Origin: Seminavis robusta
Taxonomy: Eukaryota > Bacillariophyta > Bacillariophyceae > Naviculales > Naviculaceae
Direction: 5' to 3'
Length of the DNA: 53,742 bases
Assembly: GCA_903772945.1 (NCBI GenBank)
Contig: CAICTM010000667.1
Span: 1 to 53,742 of the forward strand
The notes under the pieces were generated by a model. It had not been told where the DNA came from. It ran no database searches and saw only the letters and a list, made by a program, of their open reading frames with translations. The first letter of the stretch is position 1. Each line of letters begins with the position of its first letter. The position numbers were made by a program, and so were the translations under genes. Shown piece by piece: positions 1 to 9,623 of this stretch.

Positions 1-1430
1 GTGGACAGCAGACAAGTGGCCAGCATTGCTGCCAGAGGCAGCCTGTAACTCAGCACGAGTCTTATGTCCAGCAGTTAGATGCCTTTTTATCACCCTTGGT
101 CCAGAACTTGCACTTGTCACACCAGGACTCCTCCACACCATTCCTGGTGCGAGTATGAGGTTCATTCTCCGAGGGAGGGGTGCGGCGTGCCTGACGGTCA
201 CCATTGTTCTGGTTCCATGTTGTTGTTGTTATTGCTGTGTGTGTTTCCTATTGGAACCATGTTGCCACCAGTGACCTGTCAATTGCCACTGTTGGAATGT
301 TTTGCGTATTGCGACCAGATTGTTGTTATTGCCATTGTTGTTATTGTGCCATGGTTCCACCGGTTGCGTTTCTAAAGTTACCAACACTGTTTCAAGCATT
401 GAAACACCCTGCAGAGCCTTGAATGTGATCAGGTTTCCTTGTGGAGCCTTCAAAGCTGGAGAGTATAGTCACGATCCAATGCTGAGCGCCAACAAGCATG
501 AATGGCCTTCATGGCATCACGCCAAGCCTCAGACTCCTGGATGGCCAGTTGTCTGAGCCTGAATGGCAATCTGCAATTTGAGGTCAGAGCTGTATGTAAA
601 GTAGCCAGGTACAAAGCAGCCATATCAGGTGGAGCAAAGCCACTTCCATCAATGATCCTCATAGCTGCTTCAGCTTCTTGTTTGTTCTTCAACATTTTCA
701 GCAGGAACATTCTTGATAAGCTGCTTTTGAATGGATTCTGTCATGGTACGGACAACTGCAGGATTGTTGGAGTAAACAGACACGACGGAAATCATACAGA
801 ATCATGATGCCATTCTGGGACCTGAGGATATCTTTGTCACAACTGTAGAGCATTTCCTTGGATACAGAAGCCTTCAAAATGGTAGCAGCATAGCTAACAT
901 TGGCCTTGTCATAACTGCACACTTGGTGACGTCCGTATGACTTGGCAGCAACATCATAGTCATCCAGATTGTAAACACCACTCTGCAACAGCTGGTCACA
1001 CAAGTCTTTGGCAACATCTTCGGTAAAACCACCCAAACTCCTCTAGAAGCTTGACTTCCTTGCCTTTCACCTTGTCAACATAGGTAAATAGATAAGAGAT
1101 ACCTCGGTCTTCTGCAATCTCACCGAACTTGTCCCATGAGTCAATCCAGAAGCACTGTCAGCTTCAGAAGACAGGCAGAACTTGTATTCATCTGGAAGAG
1201 GACTAGTGATGGCTCGCTCCAAAGCATTCACACTGCGAAAGTCACTGAAGCTCTTTAATTCAGCTCGCATGCATGAGTAACTGAATGGACTATCCTTGTC
1301 ATCATGGGCTCCAAAACCAGTCCAGGCAATACCATTCTTGATGTTACCCACTCTGGGTTTGGTAGGACCAGTGTCAGTAGTCATCGGGACTCTGTTTTTT
1401 TTTTTTTTTTTTATTATTGACACGTCTCCG
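1..1430 (-). pseudogene. decayed LTR-retrotransposon gag (Copia-like)
   Basis: Reading the minus strand from about 1423 to 1, one gag-like polypeptide is recognisable but jumps frame several times. The segment 1423-1130 runs to a break near 1130, a second frame covers 1130-1030, a third 1036-710 and a fourth 710-450. Near the left edge there is a zinc-finger-like Cys-x2-Cys...His-x4-His motif (about 110-65), split by one extra G. A run of about 18 T at 1395-1412 precedes the first frame. This layout (gag with a terminal CCHH-type finger) resembles diatom Copia-like elements. The pol part would lie left of the window. No LTR was identified. Several independent frameshifts mean it cannot make a full protein. 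Family assignment is by motif style only. Confidence 0.6.
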
Positions 1431-2893
1431 GCTCAACTTCACTGATTTTCCTCAGGTCAGCTGATTCGAATACTTCACCAAAGGAATGCCCTTGAGTACC
1501 TGCGACAGACTTCAACAAGCCTTAGCTGATTAAGGACAAAAATGATTCGTCGAGGATCATATTCTTGTCTGCAGCCATGTACTATCCCATGTTATTCGAC
1601 AGTAAGGAAGCGTTGATAACGGTACGGTAAAGCTGAGGCAATGATCGGTCTCAGCAACTTCACCCACCACATTCGGGTGTAGCAGCACCAATACTTAATC
1701 AATACCTTTGGGCTCACTGACCTGTTTGAATACTGTATTGTAGACTCTAGCTAGTTGGTTTTCAACCTTCACTATTTGTCAATTATGAGCTCAGATTCTG
1801 AGCTTTCCTATTCTAATCTTGCGTAATTCCTGCTGAACCAGGTCATGCACTCCAGCTGACCAGGTCATGTGCTAAAACATAAATACGAATACCAGGTACG
1901 ATATGGGATAGATACGAATACCAGGTACGATGTGGGAGTAGGACCCAGTCACAGTTTGCACTGCTCATGCAGAACAGTTTCACAACACTAACGATGCTTT
2001 CCTGATCCACTTGGCTACCCTCATCGCCGTCGCTTGCGTAGTCCTCACTGTTATCACTCATTCTTTCCTTTGTATTGTCTCCTTTCTCTTGTCTCTTGTC
2101 TCCACAACTTGTTTGATGAGGTTGGGGTTGTGAGGCAGTGAATCTATTTCGGTGCAGCTCCTACCGTATCTGTGGCTCGACAACGGCGGGGAAGGCAGGC
2201 CTCGTCGAAGAGCAAAGAAAGGAGCCATTGACAGTTGGCAGATGGATGCACCGTCCGGGATTATCCGTTGAGGGGAAAGATTGTCCGAAGTGTCCAAGAC
2301 CTTCCTTCTATTACATAGCTCGTTCCTTTCTTTTAATAAAAAGATCTTTCGTTCTCTTGGTAACGACTTTTGATGCGACTTTGGTGCTCCTGTGCGACTT
2401 TATGCCGATTTTGGCGATTTTCAGTCCTATGACCGGGCCTTCCCGGTACCGGAGCTACTGTATTATTATTATAATAGTCTTCCGATCCAACTCGCCAGCC
2501 ACTGGTTGGAGGGTCGAATGACGCACTAAGTTTCTTCGTGATTGATTTTATTAGGCTGTTTTCCCTCGTGAAACGCGAAGGCTACTGTATCGGCAGCCCT
2601 GGCCGGCAATCCAGGTGCTGACTTCCGGGCTACCGGTACCGGGACGGATCTAGTCGAACGCTGCGATGGCCAGTCGAGTCCACCTTTGGCTACCGTATTT
2701 TTTACCGATAGCTCAGGGACACGGGAGGAGCACGCATGAAGCATGGAACGAATGCTGGTCCCATTCAAAATAAGCATTTTCGCAGTAATTACTAGCAACA
2801 AAAACTTCGTAGTAAAACAAGCAAAGCATCATCTCCTGGCATTACCATGTTGCAGGCTCCGCATAAGCCATCCAGTACATGTTGCTTGAAGGC
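1431..2893. other. intergenic, no gene seen
   Basis: Nothing with coding character was found in this 1.46-kb stretch. The open frames at 2138-2521(+) and 2058-2801(-) lack family motifs and look like chance. It holds a two-copy tandem repeat (1883-1940) and AT-rich patches. It may contain the rest of the decayed retroelement or its LTR, but no boundary is visible. Confidence 0.5.
1883..1940. repeat. 29-bp tandem repeat, two copies
   Basis: The unit beginning ATACGAATACCAGGTACGAT occurs at 1883-1911 and again at 1912-1940 with a few differences. No associated function is visible. Confidence 0.75.
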
Positions 2894-4033
2894 TCATTCG
2901 TTGCCACTACCCTTGTTGTCATTCTCATTCGCAGCTCCCTGAGCTTCTCGTAGTTTCATGAGAAGATACTCCAAACTTTGAATGGGTGGATACTTTGGCT
3001 GTTGACCTTGGGGGACAAACTTGGGGTGGACTGAGCAGATTGTTTCCTTGTCGGGATCGAAAAAGACGGCAATGCTGTATCGGTAGGAGTTGCGTGCTTC
3101 TGGTTTGACAATGACACGGTGCGCCGTTGCACGCCATACATCGTTGGTCCAACGAGCCATGAGAGCTCCCGTGTTGACCAGAACCGAGCAGGAGTCATCC
3201 TGTGCCATTTCCGCCAAGGTAGCCTCATCAAATATGACGTCTTTCCATCCGGATATAAACATGTCATCCGATCGGTTCACCAGAGAGCCACAGCCAAGAT
3301 CTCCTCCTTCAATGGGCTTGACCTGTAGGCCATGCGACGACTTGTCTTGTAAATTGTGGACAAACAGAAATGTGTAGGCTCCAAAGTCGGTGTGTTCTCC
3401 CACGCGAATGGAGGAACTCGGATCCTTGGCGTCCGAGTCTGTTGTAGGACACGGGGGATAGCAAAGCATCCGCAAGGTACACAAATCCATCTTGGTCATG
3501 GTTTTGGAAAAGTAGTCCAGGTCCAATCCCAACGCTACTGCACAGCATTTGGAGAATTGTTGGCTTAGCAAAGTTATCTGTTCCCAGAACTGTGTGGAAG
3601 CTTCTTGAAAGCCTGGTGGCGTGCCCTGAAATAAATCCGGATTGGAATCCGGTTGGCGTACATTGAACACTTCCTTGAGATCTGCTGCACGACGACGGTT
3701 GAGAGCTTCACTGCCCAATCCATTGTAGCCAATATTGGCAATCGGGTCCAGTTGCTTCAATCCTGCCTTGAGCTCATGCGTCATTCCAAAGAGATTTTGA
3801 GAAGCGTCAAAGGTTGTTGCCAGGGCTTGTCGTGCAATCCCTGTATTGCGCAAGCACACAAACCCATGTGTACGACAAGCGTTATCAATGGCGTTGGCAA
3901 CCGACTGTTGTTCCGGAGAGGGACTCTCCGCGCCGTTCGAAGCACTGGAAAAGGGGGCAAAATCTACCACTGGCAACTCAAAAGTACCAACCGCTTCGCT
4001 GCTTCCTTCTTTCATCTTGTTGGATGGATACAA
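2894..4033 (-). CDS. 2-oxoglutarate/Fe(II)-dependent oxygenase, isopenicillin-N-synthase-like
   Basis: Single-exon 379-aa protein of the plant/fungal 2OG-Fe(II) oxygenase superfamily (DIOX_N plus 2OG-FeII_Oxy). The N-terminal part (about 19-130) has the family opening, with LPVVDF at 20-25 and a HGFVCLRN-type strand near 56-63. The iron ligands are visible: HTD at 214-216 and distal His305 in TAHRV. The 2OG-binding Arg-x-Ser is RYS at 318-320. The length is normal for the family. The enzyme should use 2OG and O2 to oxidise a small molecule; the substrate cannot be told. No targeting peptide is obvious, so it is probably cytosolic. Met1 is the first ATG of the frame; Met7 is an alternative. 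It is divergently arranged with the LRR gene over a 444-bp gap. Confidence 0.9.
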   Translation of the reverse strand: MYPSNKMKEGSSEAVGTFELPVVDFAPFSSASNGAESPSPEQQSVANAIDNACRTHGFVCLRNTGIARQALATTFDASQNLFGMTHELKAGLKQLDPIANIGYNGLGSEALNRRRAADLKEVFNVRQPDSNPDLFQGTPPGFQEASTQFWEQITLLSQQFSKCCAVALGLDLDYFSKTMTKMDLCTLRMLCYPPCPTTDSDAKDPSSSIRVGEHTDFGAYTFLFVHNLQDKSSHGLQVKPIEGGDLGCGSLVNRSDDMFISGWKDVIFDEATLAEMAQDDSCSVLVNTGALMARWTNDVWRATAHRVIVKPEARNSYRYSIAVFFDPDKETICSVHPKFVPQGQQPKYPPIQSLEYLLMKLREAQGAANENDNKGSGNE

Positions 4034-4477
4034 AAAGCACTCGTATTGTACGTATGGCAGGGATGCAAAGCACAGGATTTCTAATCGGAAGAAGATACCT
4101 GGGAGGAGGATCTTCCTTTCGGCAGAGATGTTTTGCGCATAGAAGAACTCGAGCCCTAACTAAACACGTGTTGTTTTTAGAAAAGCGAGCAAGAGTGCTT
4201 TCAGCGTTTTAAGGGTTGTACCTGGTTCCGGTACAGCAGCATGCATACATGTGGTACATAGATGAGCTCCTAAATCTTTTTGAATCGAACCGTTGGCTCT
4301 TAAACAAAATGGCGGGAAGCTTGTTTTGTTGGCGGTAAGGAATGCATGCCAAAGGAGTTGATGGGGTCTTGGATCCAACTCTGTTTCGAGTGTTCTGGGA
4401 GCATATACGTCTCTTCTTTCCAAAAGTAGACAGCAAGTAGTCTAGCAATCTACTACTAGATACATTTCGTTGCCACC
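4034..4477. promoter_or_regulatory. shared divergent upstream region
   Basis: This 444-bp gap lies between two divergent start codons (oxygenase minus, LRR protein plus), so it must carry both promoters. No clear TATA or other named element was recognised. Confidence 0.4.
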
Positions 4478-6187
4478 ATGAAGATTGAGCCCAGCAAGAA
4501 CGATGCCGCGAGCGACGTGGAGAAGGACGCTCCCAAGGAGGTTCCAAAGCCTCGTCAGAATGTTGGATTTGCTACCATTGCGGCGGTTCTTCTCTTCGTT
4601 GGAGTAATTCTCGCCATTGTTCTGCCCCTGACTTTGATGAACCAATCTTCGGACAAGCAGGTCTCGGAGATTAACTCGTTGCCTTCCGCCACGGGTCCTT
4701 TGGATTTACTCCGCCAAGATCTCCCCGAATCCACGCTACGAAATGTGGACAATGATGAGAATTCCCCGCAAGCCCAAGCATGGGCCTGGTTGGAGGCTCA
4801 TCCCGACTTGGTGGATTTGGAGGAGTGGAGAAAGAAGCAGCTCTTTTCTTTGGTTACTTTCTATTATGCCATGCAAGGACCCAACTGGACGGATAGTGTT
4901 TGGCTGAGCTACACGGATGACGAATGCCAGTGGTTCGTGTCCACGGACAACAACGTTGCTTGCAATGACCAGAACGAGGTCCAATCCGTTGTCGTCCGCA
5001 ACACTGGAGTTCCAGCAAACCAAACCATTCCTCCCGAATTGGCCTTGCTGACTCAGCTAAAGACGCTCCAGTTGAGCAACAATCAGATTGCTCAATCATT
5101 CGAAACTCTACTCACATCTACCCTGGTTCCGATGGAACACCTCGCAGAACTGTCCTTGGACCAGAATCACCTGGAAGGATCCATCCCCACAGAATTGGGC
5201 TTGATGAGCAACAGCCTCATCAGTCTCCGTCTTTGGGACCAAAACTCCAAACTCGTTGGTAGTATCCCCTCGGAGATTGGGCGACTGAGCCAACTGGAAG
5301 TGCTGGATCTGGGAGTCAATGATTTCACTGGCCAGATTCCTAGTACCATTGGATTCCTGACAAGCCTCACATCGTTGCTGTTCCGCAAGAACTCTCAGTT
5401 GGCCGGAACCCTTCCGCCGCAGATTGGCCTCCTCACCAAGCTCACAAAATTGGATTTTGGATATTGCACCAACATGCAAGGCAGCATCCCGACCGAGTAC
5501 GGGGCACTCTCCAAGCTAGCGGATCGTTCCATTTGGCTCAACCGAAACTCGCTCACCGGGTACGTATTGTATTCCTCTATACTTGCTTGCGTTTGTTTGT
5601 TGTGGCTGACCACAAAATCTAACTCGTCCCGTCTCGATTCATGTGCACCATACCAGGACCATTCCAACTGAAATTGGACGTTGGACCGATATGGGCTTGC
5701 TGTTGGTCAATGGCAACAACCTCAAGGGGGCCATCCCCACCCAGATTGGTTTGATGGAAGGCCTCGAAGAAATTTCCATGTATGAGAACCAGTTGGAGGG
5801 TCCGATTCCTTCGGAACTGGGGTTGTTGACCGACACCAAAAAGAGATTGTGAGTTTCGTGTGTTTTTTTTTTGTGTTTGGTGTGGTTGTGTTTTTCGCCA
5901 CAGCTCATCTTGAATTCGCGCAACCATTTTTTCTATTTACAAAAAGGACACGGGTCTACCTGTACGACAACGCCCTGACAGGACAGGTCCCGACGGAACT
6001 GGTCTCCTTGTGGGAAAATGGCTCATTGGAGGGCTTGCGTCTGCAGAACAACGACTTGTCCGGTACTATCCCTGAGGGACTCTGTGGCATGGGCAAGGTG
6101 GAGAACCAAGACGATTGGTGGGAACATGGACTGTGGTTTGATTGCAACGACAAGCTCTGTGGCTGCAGCTGGTGTCCTTGTGCTTAA
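4478..6187 (+). CDS. single-pass membrane leucine-rich-repeat protein
   Basis: Three exons give a 504-aa protein: 4478-5559, 5657-5848 and 5947-6187. The introns (97 and 98 bp) have GTACGT...CAG and GTGAGT...AAG borders. Joining them restores LRR repeats across both junctions (..NSLTG/TIPTEIG.. and ..KKR/LTRVYLYD..). There is a charged cytosolic N-terminus (1-28) and a transmembrane helix at about 30-53. The rest is a long outer domain with plant-type LRRs (xxIPxxIGxLxxLxxLxLxxN) over about 150-470. It ends in a Cys-rich cap around a CNDKLCGCSWCPC motif. There is no kinase domain. This architecture (type II anchor, LRR ectodomain) is common in diatoms and suggests recognition or cell-surface adhesion; the ligand is unknown. 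Confidence 0.88.
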
Positions 6188-6637
6188 CTATTATACTGAT
6201 ACGATCGGTATCATGAGACTGGGTTGAATCGATTTGATTTGAACGTTCGACCTGGTTTGTCTTTATGAGTAAAAGAATTGGATGTTACGTGTAGGTTTCT
6301 TGGAGAGCTTGCTTGATTGGATGATTCGAGCGAGCAACAAAAAGTTTTGCACAAGTAGTTTCGTTATTTGAAAAAGGGTAAAGTGCTAGGATGAACTCTT
6401 CTCAAAATGTATCAATGGCTGCCAGACAACGAGAGTGAAGGCAGCACATGTCGAGCTCATAGAGACATCAATGCACAGCAGCCTACTAGCTAGCTAGACC
6501 GTCAAGTCCTTGCAATCGAGGCAATGTCCTTTGTCGTCCCTCCTCCTTTCCCTGTGACCACATACTAGTACAGTAGACGCAAACAGTAAGCGTAGGACAA
6601 ATGTGGTATTTCACTAGTAACTGTTGTGTTGTGTTTC
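6188..6637. other. convergent intergenic region
   Basis: Contains the 3' ends of two convergent genes. A CTAGCTAG palindrome lies near 6488. No gene is seen. Confidence 0.5.
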
Positions 6638-7591
6638 TTAAAAAGGCCAAATACAATCCCAAAGCTTCTTCAAAAAACAGCGAGTGTCTTCTTCTGGCTG
6701 GCTGGTCGGGGAAGATGAAAGGCTTGGTTGACTGCTGAGGCTGGGCTTAAAACTGACGCTTGGTGAGCTGCTTGGCGGGCGAGAGATTGTTGGTTTCATT
6801 GAAGTACTGGGGGCAAATGAAATGCTTGGCGAGTTGCTGGGCGCACTGCTGCTGCTTGGTTTGAAGCTTAAGGAGGGGGCTGGAGTAGTTTGCAACTTCC
6901 TAGCCACACCCTCCCCGTCAAAATGGAAAGCACCTTGACTGGGGACGAAGCTCTTGGAGGGCGCTTCAGTTGGGGTGGGGCTCGGAATGGGTGGAATGGG
7001 TGCAAGAATAAAGTTTTGATTGAGGGGATCGATCCAATTTACGTTCGCAACTCCAACTCCAACGATAGCACGGTGCAGTGTGAGGTCTGCATTGGCAGCT
7101 CTGGTCAAGAAGAAATCAAAGGAAGCTTCAACATCATTTACTGGAACATTCAAAGAGATGGCGACGGTGGACATGTCTCCCAGATTATGCAAATTGCAAA
7201 GGTCAAACCAATCGGATTGAAAGAGCGAGTCACCCTCATCATGAGAGACAGTTGCAATGGTCACCAGAGGATCATCTTGTGCCAAGTCGAGGGGAGTTTT
7301 GCCGGTTCCTGGTCCTCCTTCTCCTCCTGGAACTTCCAAGACGCAGAATGGGCGGAAAGGATAGTTGGTACGGAACGACTTGTAGCTTTCTTGCAAGTCT
7401 TCCACAGTTGGGCTGCCTTGTTCTGTGACAGCAATCACTGTGAGGAGCTGTTCCTCATCTTCAGGAGTGAGCAGCTGATGCAATGTTTTTGATGAGTCAT
7501 CTGACCTCAGGGAGTTTCCATTCAGACCACCCTGAGAGTCCACAACAGCCAGAGAAACCACGAGAAGCCGAATCCAGTTGCTCATTGCCAT
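6638..7591 (-). CDS. secreted protein with Ser/Pro-rich repeats
   Basis: Predicted 317-aa protein. The N-terminus (about 1-20) is a signal peptide: a short polar start, then a hydrophobic core ending near DSQG. Residues about 25-195 form a non-repetitive domain I do not recognise. Residues about 205-300 are low-complexity repeats of the type PSxSFxPSxS/SSxPS, the mucin-like stretch seen in many diatom secreted and wall proteins and probably O-glycosylated. It ends in a short Cys/Trp tail (RCFLKKLWDCIWPF), which may form a disulfide or a membrane-associated hairpin. A secreted or wall role is inferred. The Met at residue 3 is an alternative start. Confidence 0.7.
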   Translation of the reverse strand: MAMSNWIRLLVVSLAVVDSQGGLNGNSLRSDDSSKTLHQLLTPEDEEQLLTVIAVTEQGSPTVEDLQESYKSFRTNYPFRPFCVLEVPGGEGGPGTGKTPLDLAQDDPLVTIATVSHDEGDSLFQSDWFDLCNLHNLGDMSTVAISLNVPVNDVEASFDFFLTRAANADLTLHRAIVGVGVANVNWIDPLNQNFILAPIPPIPSPTPTEAPSKSFVPSQGAFHFDGEGVARKLQTTPAPSLSFKPSSSSAPSNSPSISFAPSTSMKPTISRPPSSSPSVSFKPSLSSQPSLSSSPTSQPEEDTRCFLKKLWDCIWPF

Positions 7592-8455
7592 TTTGGATCA
7601 ACAGAAGCAGGGGGGTGGCAAAAATAAATCAATTAAATCCACTGGACTGTCCGTTTCCTACACTTACCTCTAGCTAGAGAAAGGTTGCAACCGAATTTAT
7701 GGTCAACGTCATTTCATTTTTCTTTGAAAATAATGAACCACAACCACCTTGTCGGACTCGCACCGCGCTCAACCGCTCGGTTGAATCGCATAAATACCCT
7801 TTTACTTAGCACCCTTAAACCGCATATATAGGAGTACCACAGCTCGCCAGATACGAGCACGAGCTAAGCAAGTATTGCAATACCTCAAGGATATATACGA
7901 CTGTACGTATGCAGTATGCATTCCAGGTAGCTATGCAAAGTTTTGATACGACTAACCTGACCGTCAGACGTTTTTGAGTGAGTAAAAAACTTGACATTGC
8001 CTGATTAAAAACCTCCCCTTAAATCATCAACATCCCCCTAAACATCTCGCTCAATTCAATCATCCCTTAAGCCTTCAAAACATCCTTTAAGCCTTCAGTG
8101 AAACACGAATGCTTCTGTTAATAGTTCAGTCACTTCTTGCTGTACCGGTACAACTGACTGTGAGTACCAGTATCCATACTGGTACTTTACAACGTACGGT
8201 ACCACGTACGGGTACCGTAGCCAGTTATTTAGCGGATTGATTCATGATCGTGACTGATGTATCTTTTTCCGACGACTGAGTCGACTCACTCGACTCAGAC
8301 TCTGTGTAGCGGTAGGTGCATGCTCGTATCTATATATATCTTCCTGACACCATGTCAACTGTCAACATGCCAACATGTCGATGTCTGTCAACTCGCAGGT
8401 TCATCAGAAGCTACCAAGTACAATACCGTACAAAGCAACAATCTATCTATCTATC
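7592..8455. other. intergenic (divergent) region
   Basis: An 864-bp gap between divergent genes, rich in GTACC/GGTAC and TACCGGTAC palindromes (about 8140-8220) and short ATCT repeats just before 8456. No coding signal is seen. An ATG in frame with the SDR gene occurs at 8375 but is judged non-initiating (see that entry). Confidence 0.4.
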
Positions 8456-9250
8456 ATGGAAGGCTGGTCTCTCCAAGGTCGGAATTTCCTGGTGACAGGA
8501 GGCACAAAAGGCATTGGTTTGGCGACGAGCAAGGCGCTTCTAGCTCATGGGGCTGCTGGTTTGATTGTGTGTTCCAGAGGACCATCTCCCGAAGTAGTGT
8601 CTTCCCTCCAGAGTGACTATTCGGATCGAACCATTGTCCATGTCCAGTGCGACGTGTCAACACCCGAAGGAAGAACGGCTCTGGTTAACGCCACCAAGAA
8701 AACCTTTTCTTGTCTGCATGGACTCGTCAACAATGTCGGAATCAATATTCGCAAAGATATTTCGGAACAAACACCCGACGAGTATCATTCCATCATGACG
8801 ACCAATGTCGACTCGGCCTATTTCTTGTCCAAACTACTAGCGGACGTCTTTGCCACTACCGATGGAGCCACTATTGTCAATGTATCCTCCGCCGCTGGAC
8901 TCCAGAGTTCCGGCACGGGCGCTGCCTATGGTCTCAGCAAGGCCGCGCTGAACCATTTGACGCGAATATTGGCGTGTGAATGGGCGACGCGCAAAATTCG
9001 GGTCAATGCCGTCTGTCCCTGGATGACCATGACACCCATGTTGGAAGATGCCATCAAGACAAATCCCAATCAACTCGATAAAGTCAAAGCGTGGACACCC
9101 ATGCATCGATTGGCACAACCGGAAGAAATTGCCGCTCCCATTGTCTTCTTGTCGCTACCGGCCAGTTCGTACATTACCGGACAGGTACTAGCGGTCGATG
9201 GTGGTCTCACCAGTCAAGGATTTGATGGACCCTGTGTCACGCCGTCGTGA
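8456..9250 (+). CDS. short-chain dehydrogenase/reductase, tropinone-reductase-like
   Basis: Single-exon 264-aa classical SDR. The cofactor motif TGGTKGIG lies at 14-21, the structural NNVG at 92-95, catalytic Ser at 144/145 and the YxxxK pair at Tyr158/Lys162. The C-terminal region has the [10 protein letters not shown] motif typical of the family. The N-terminal [18 protein letters not shown] block closely follows plant tropinone-reductase-like SDRs (NADPH-dependent carbonyl reduction). The true substrate is unknown; this subgroup is broad. I chose the ATG at 8456 because it gives the normal family N-terminus. An in-frame ATG at 8375 would add 27 residues without a targeting pattern. The protein is likely cytosolic. 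Confidence 0.9.
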   Translation: MEGWSLQGRNFLVTGGTKGIGLATSKALLAHGAAGLIVCSRGPSPEVVSSLQSDYSDRTIVHVQCDVSTPEGRTALVNATKKTFSCLHGLVNNVGINIRKDISEQTPDEYHSIMTTNVDSAYFLSKLLADVFATTDGATIVNVSSAAGLQSSGTGAAYGLSKAALNHLTRILACEWATRKIRVNAVCPWMTMTPMLEDAIKTNPNQLDKVKAWTPMHRLAQPEEIAAPIVFLSLPASSYITGQVLAVDGGLTSQGFDGPCVTPS

Positions 9251-9623
9251 TACAAAACAACAACATCAAAAAACATCTTTCCAACGGAAAATGGGATGGA
9301 ATCATTCCAGATTATCTTTTTAGAAGCTACGAACTAAACTCACAGCAACCAACAAACATACATGACAACCAGGTCTTTATCAATTCTATTTTAAAAACTT
9401 GAAACACTCTTCTGGTTGCCTCTTTGGATGGTATCTTGCCGAGGATTTCTGCTACAGCTGCCTACATGTAGATCTGCTGCGTCACGGAGGCTGTGCATGG
9501 TTGATTGTAGAATAATCGATTGCACTAGCTAGATAGTTTGCAGCATTCAAAGAAAACAACAATACCATCTCTGTCGCTACCAGTACTATAGTTAGCAAGG
9601 CCATCTATCTGCTAGAGCAATAG
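9251..9623. other. convergent intergenic region
   Basis: 3' flanks of the SDR gene and ARP6. Contains a TAGCTAG-type palindrome near 9528. No gene is seen. Confidence 0.5.

Noticed and set aside
8375-8455. in-frame ATG and 27-residue extension of the SDR
   Set aside because: The extension has no targeting pattern, and the start at 8456 matches the family N-terminus.
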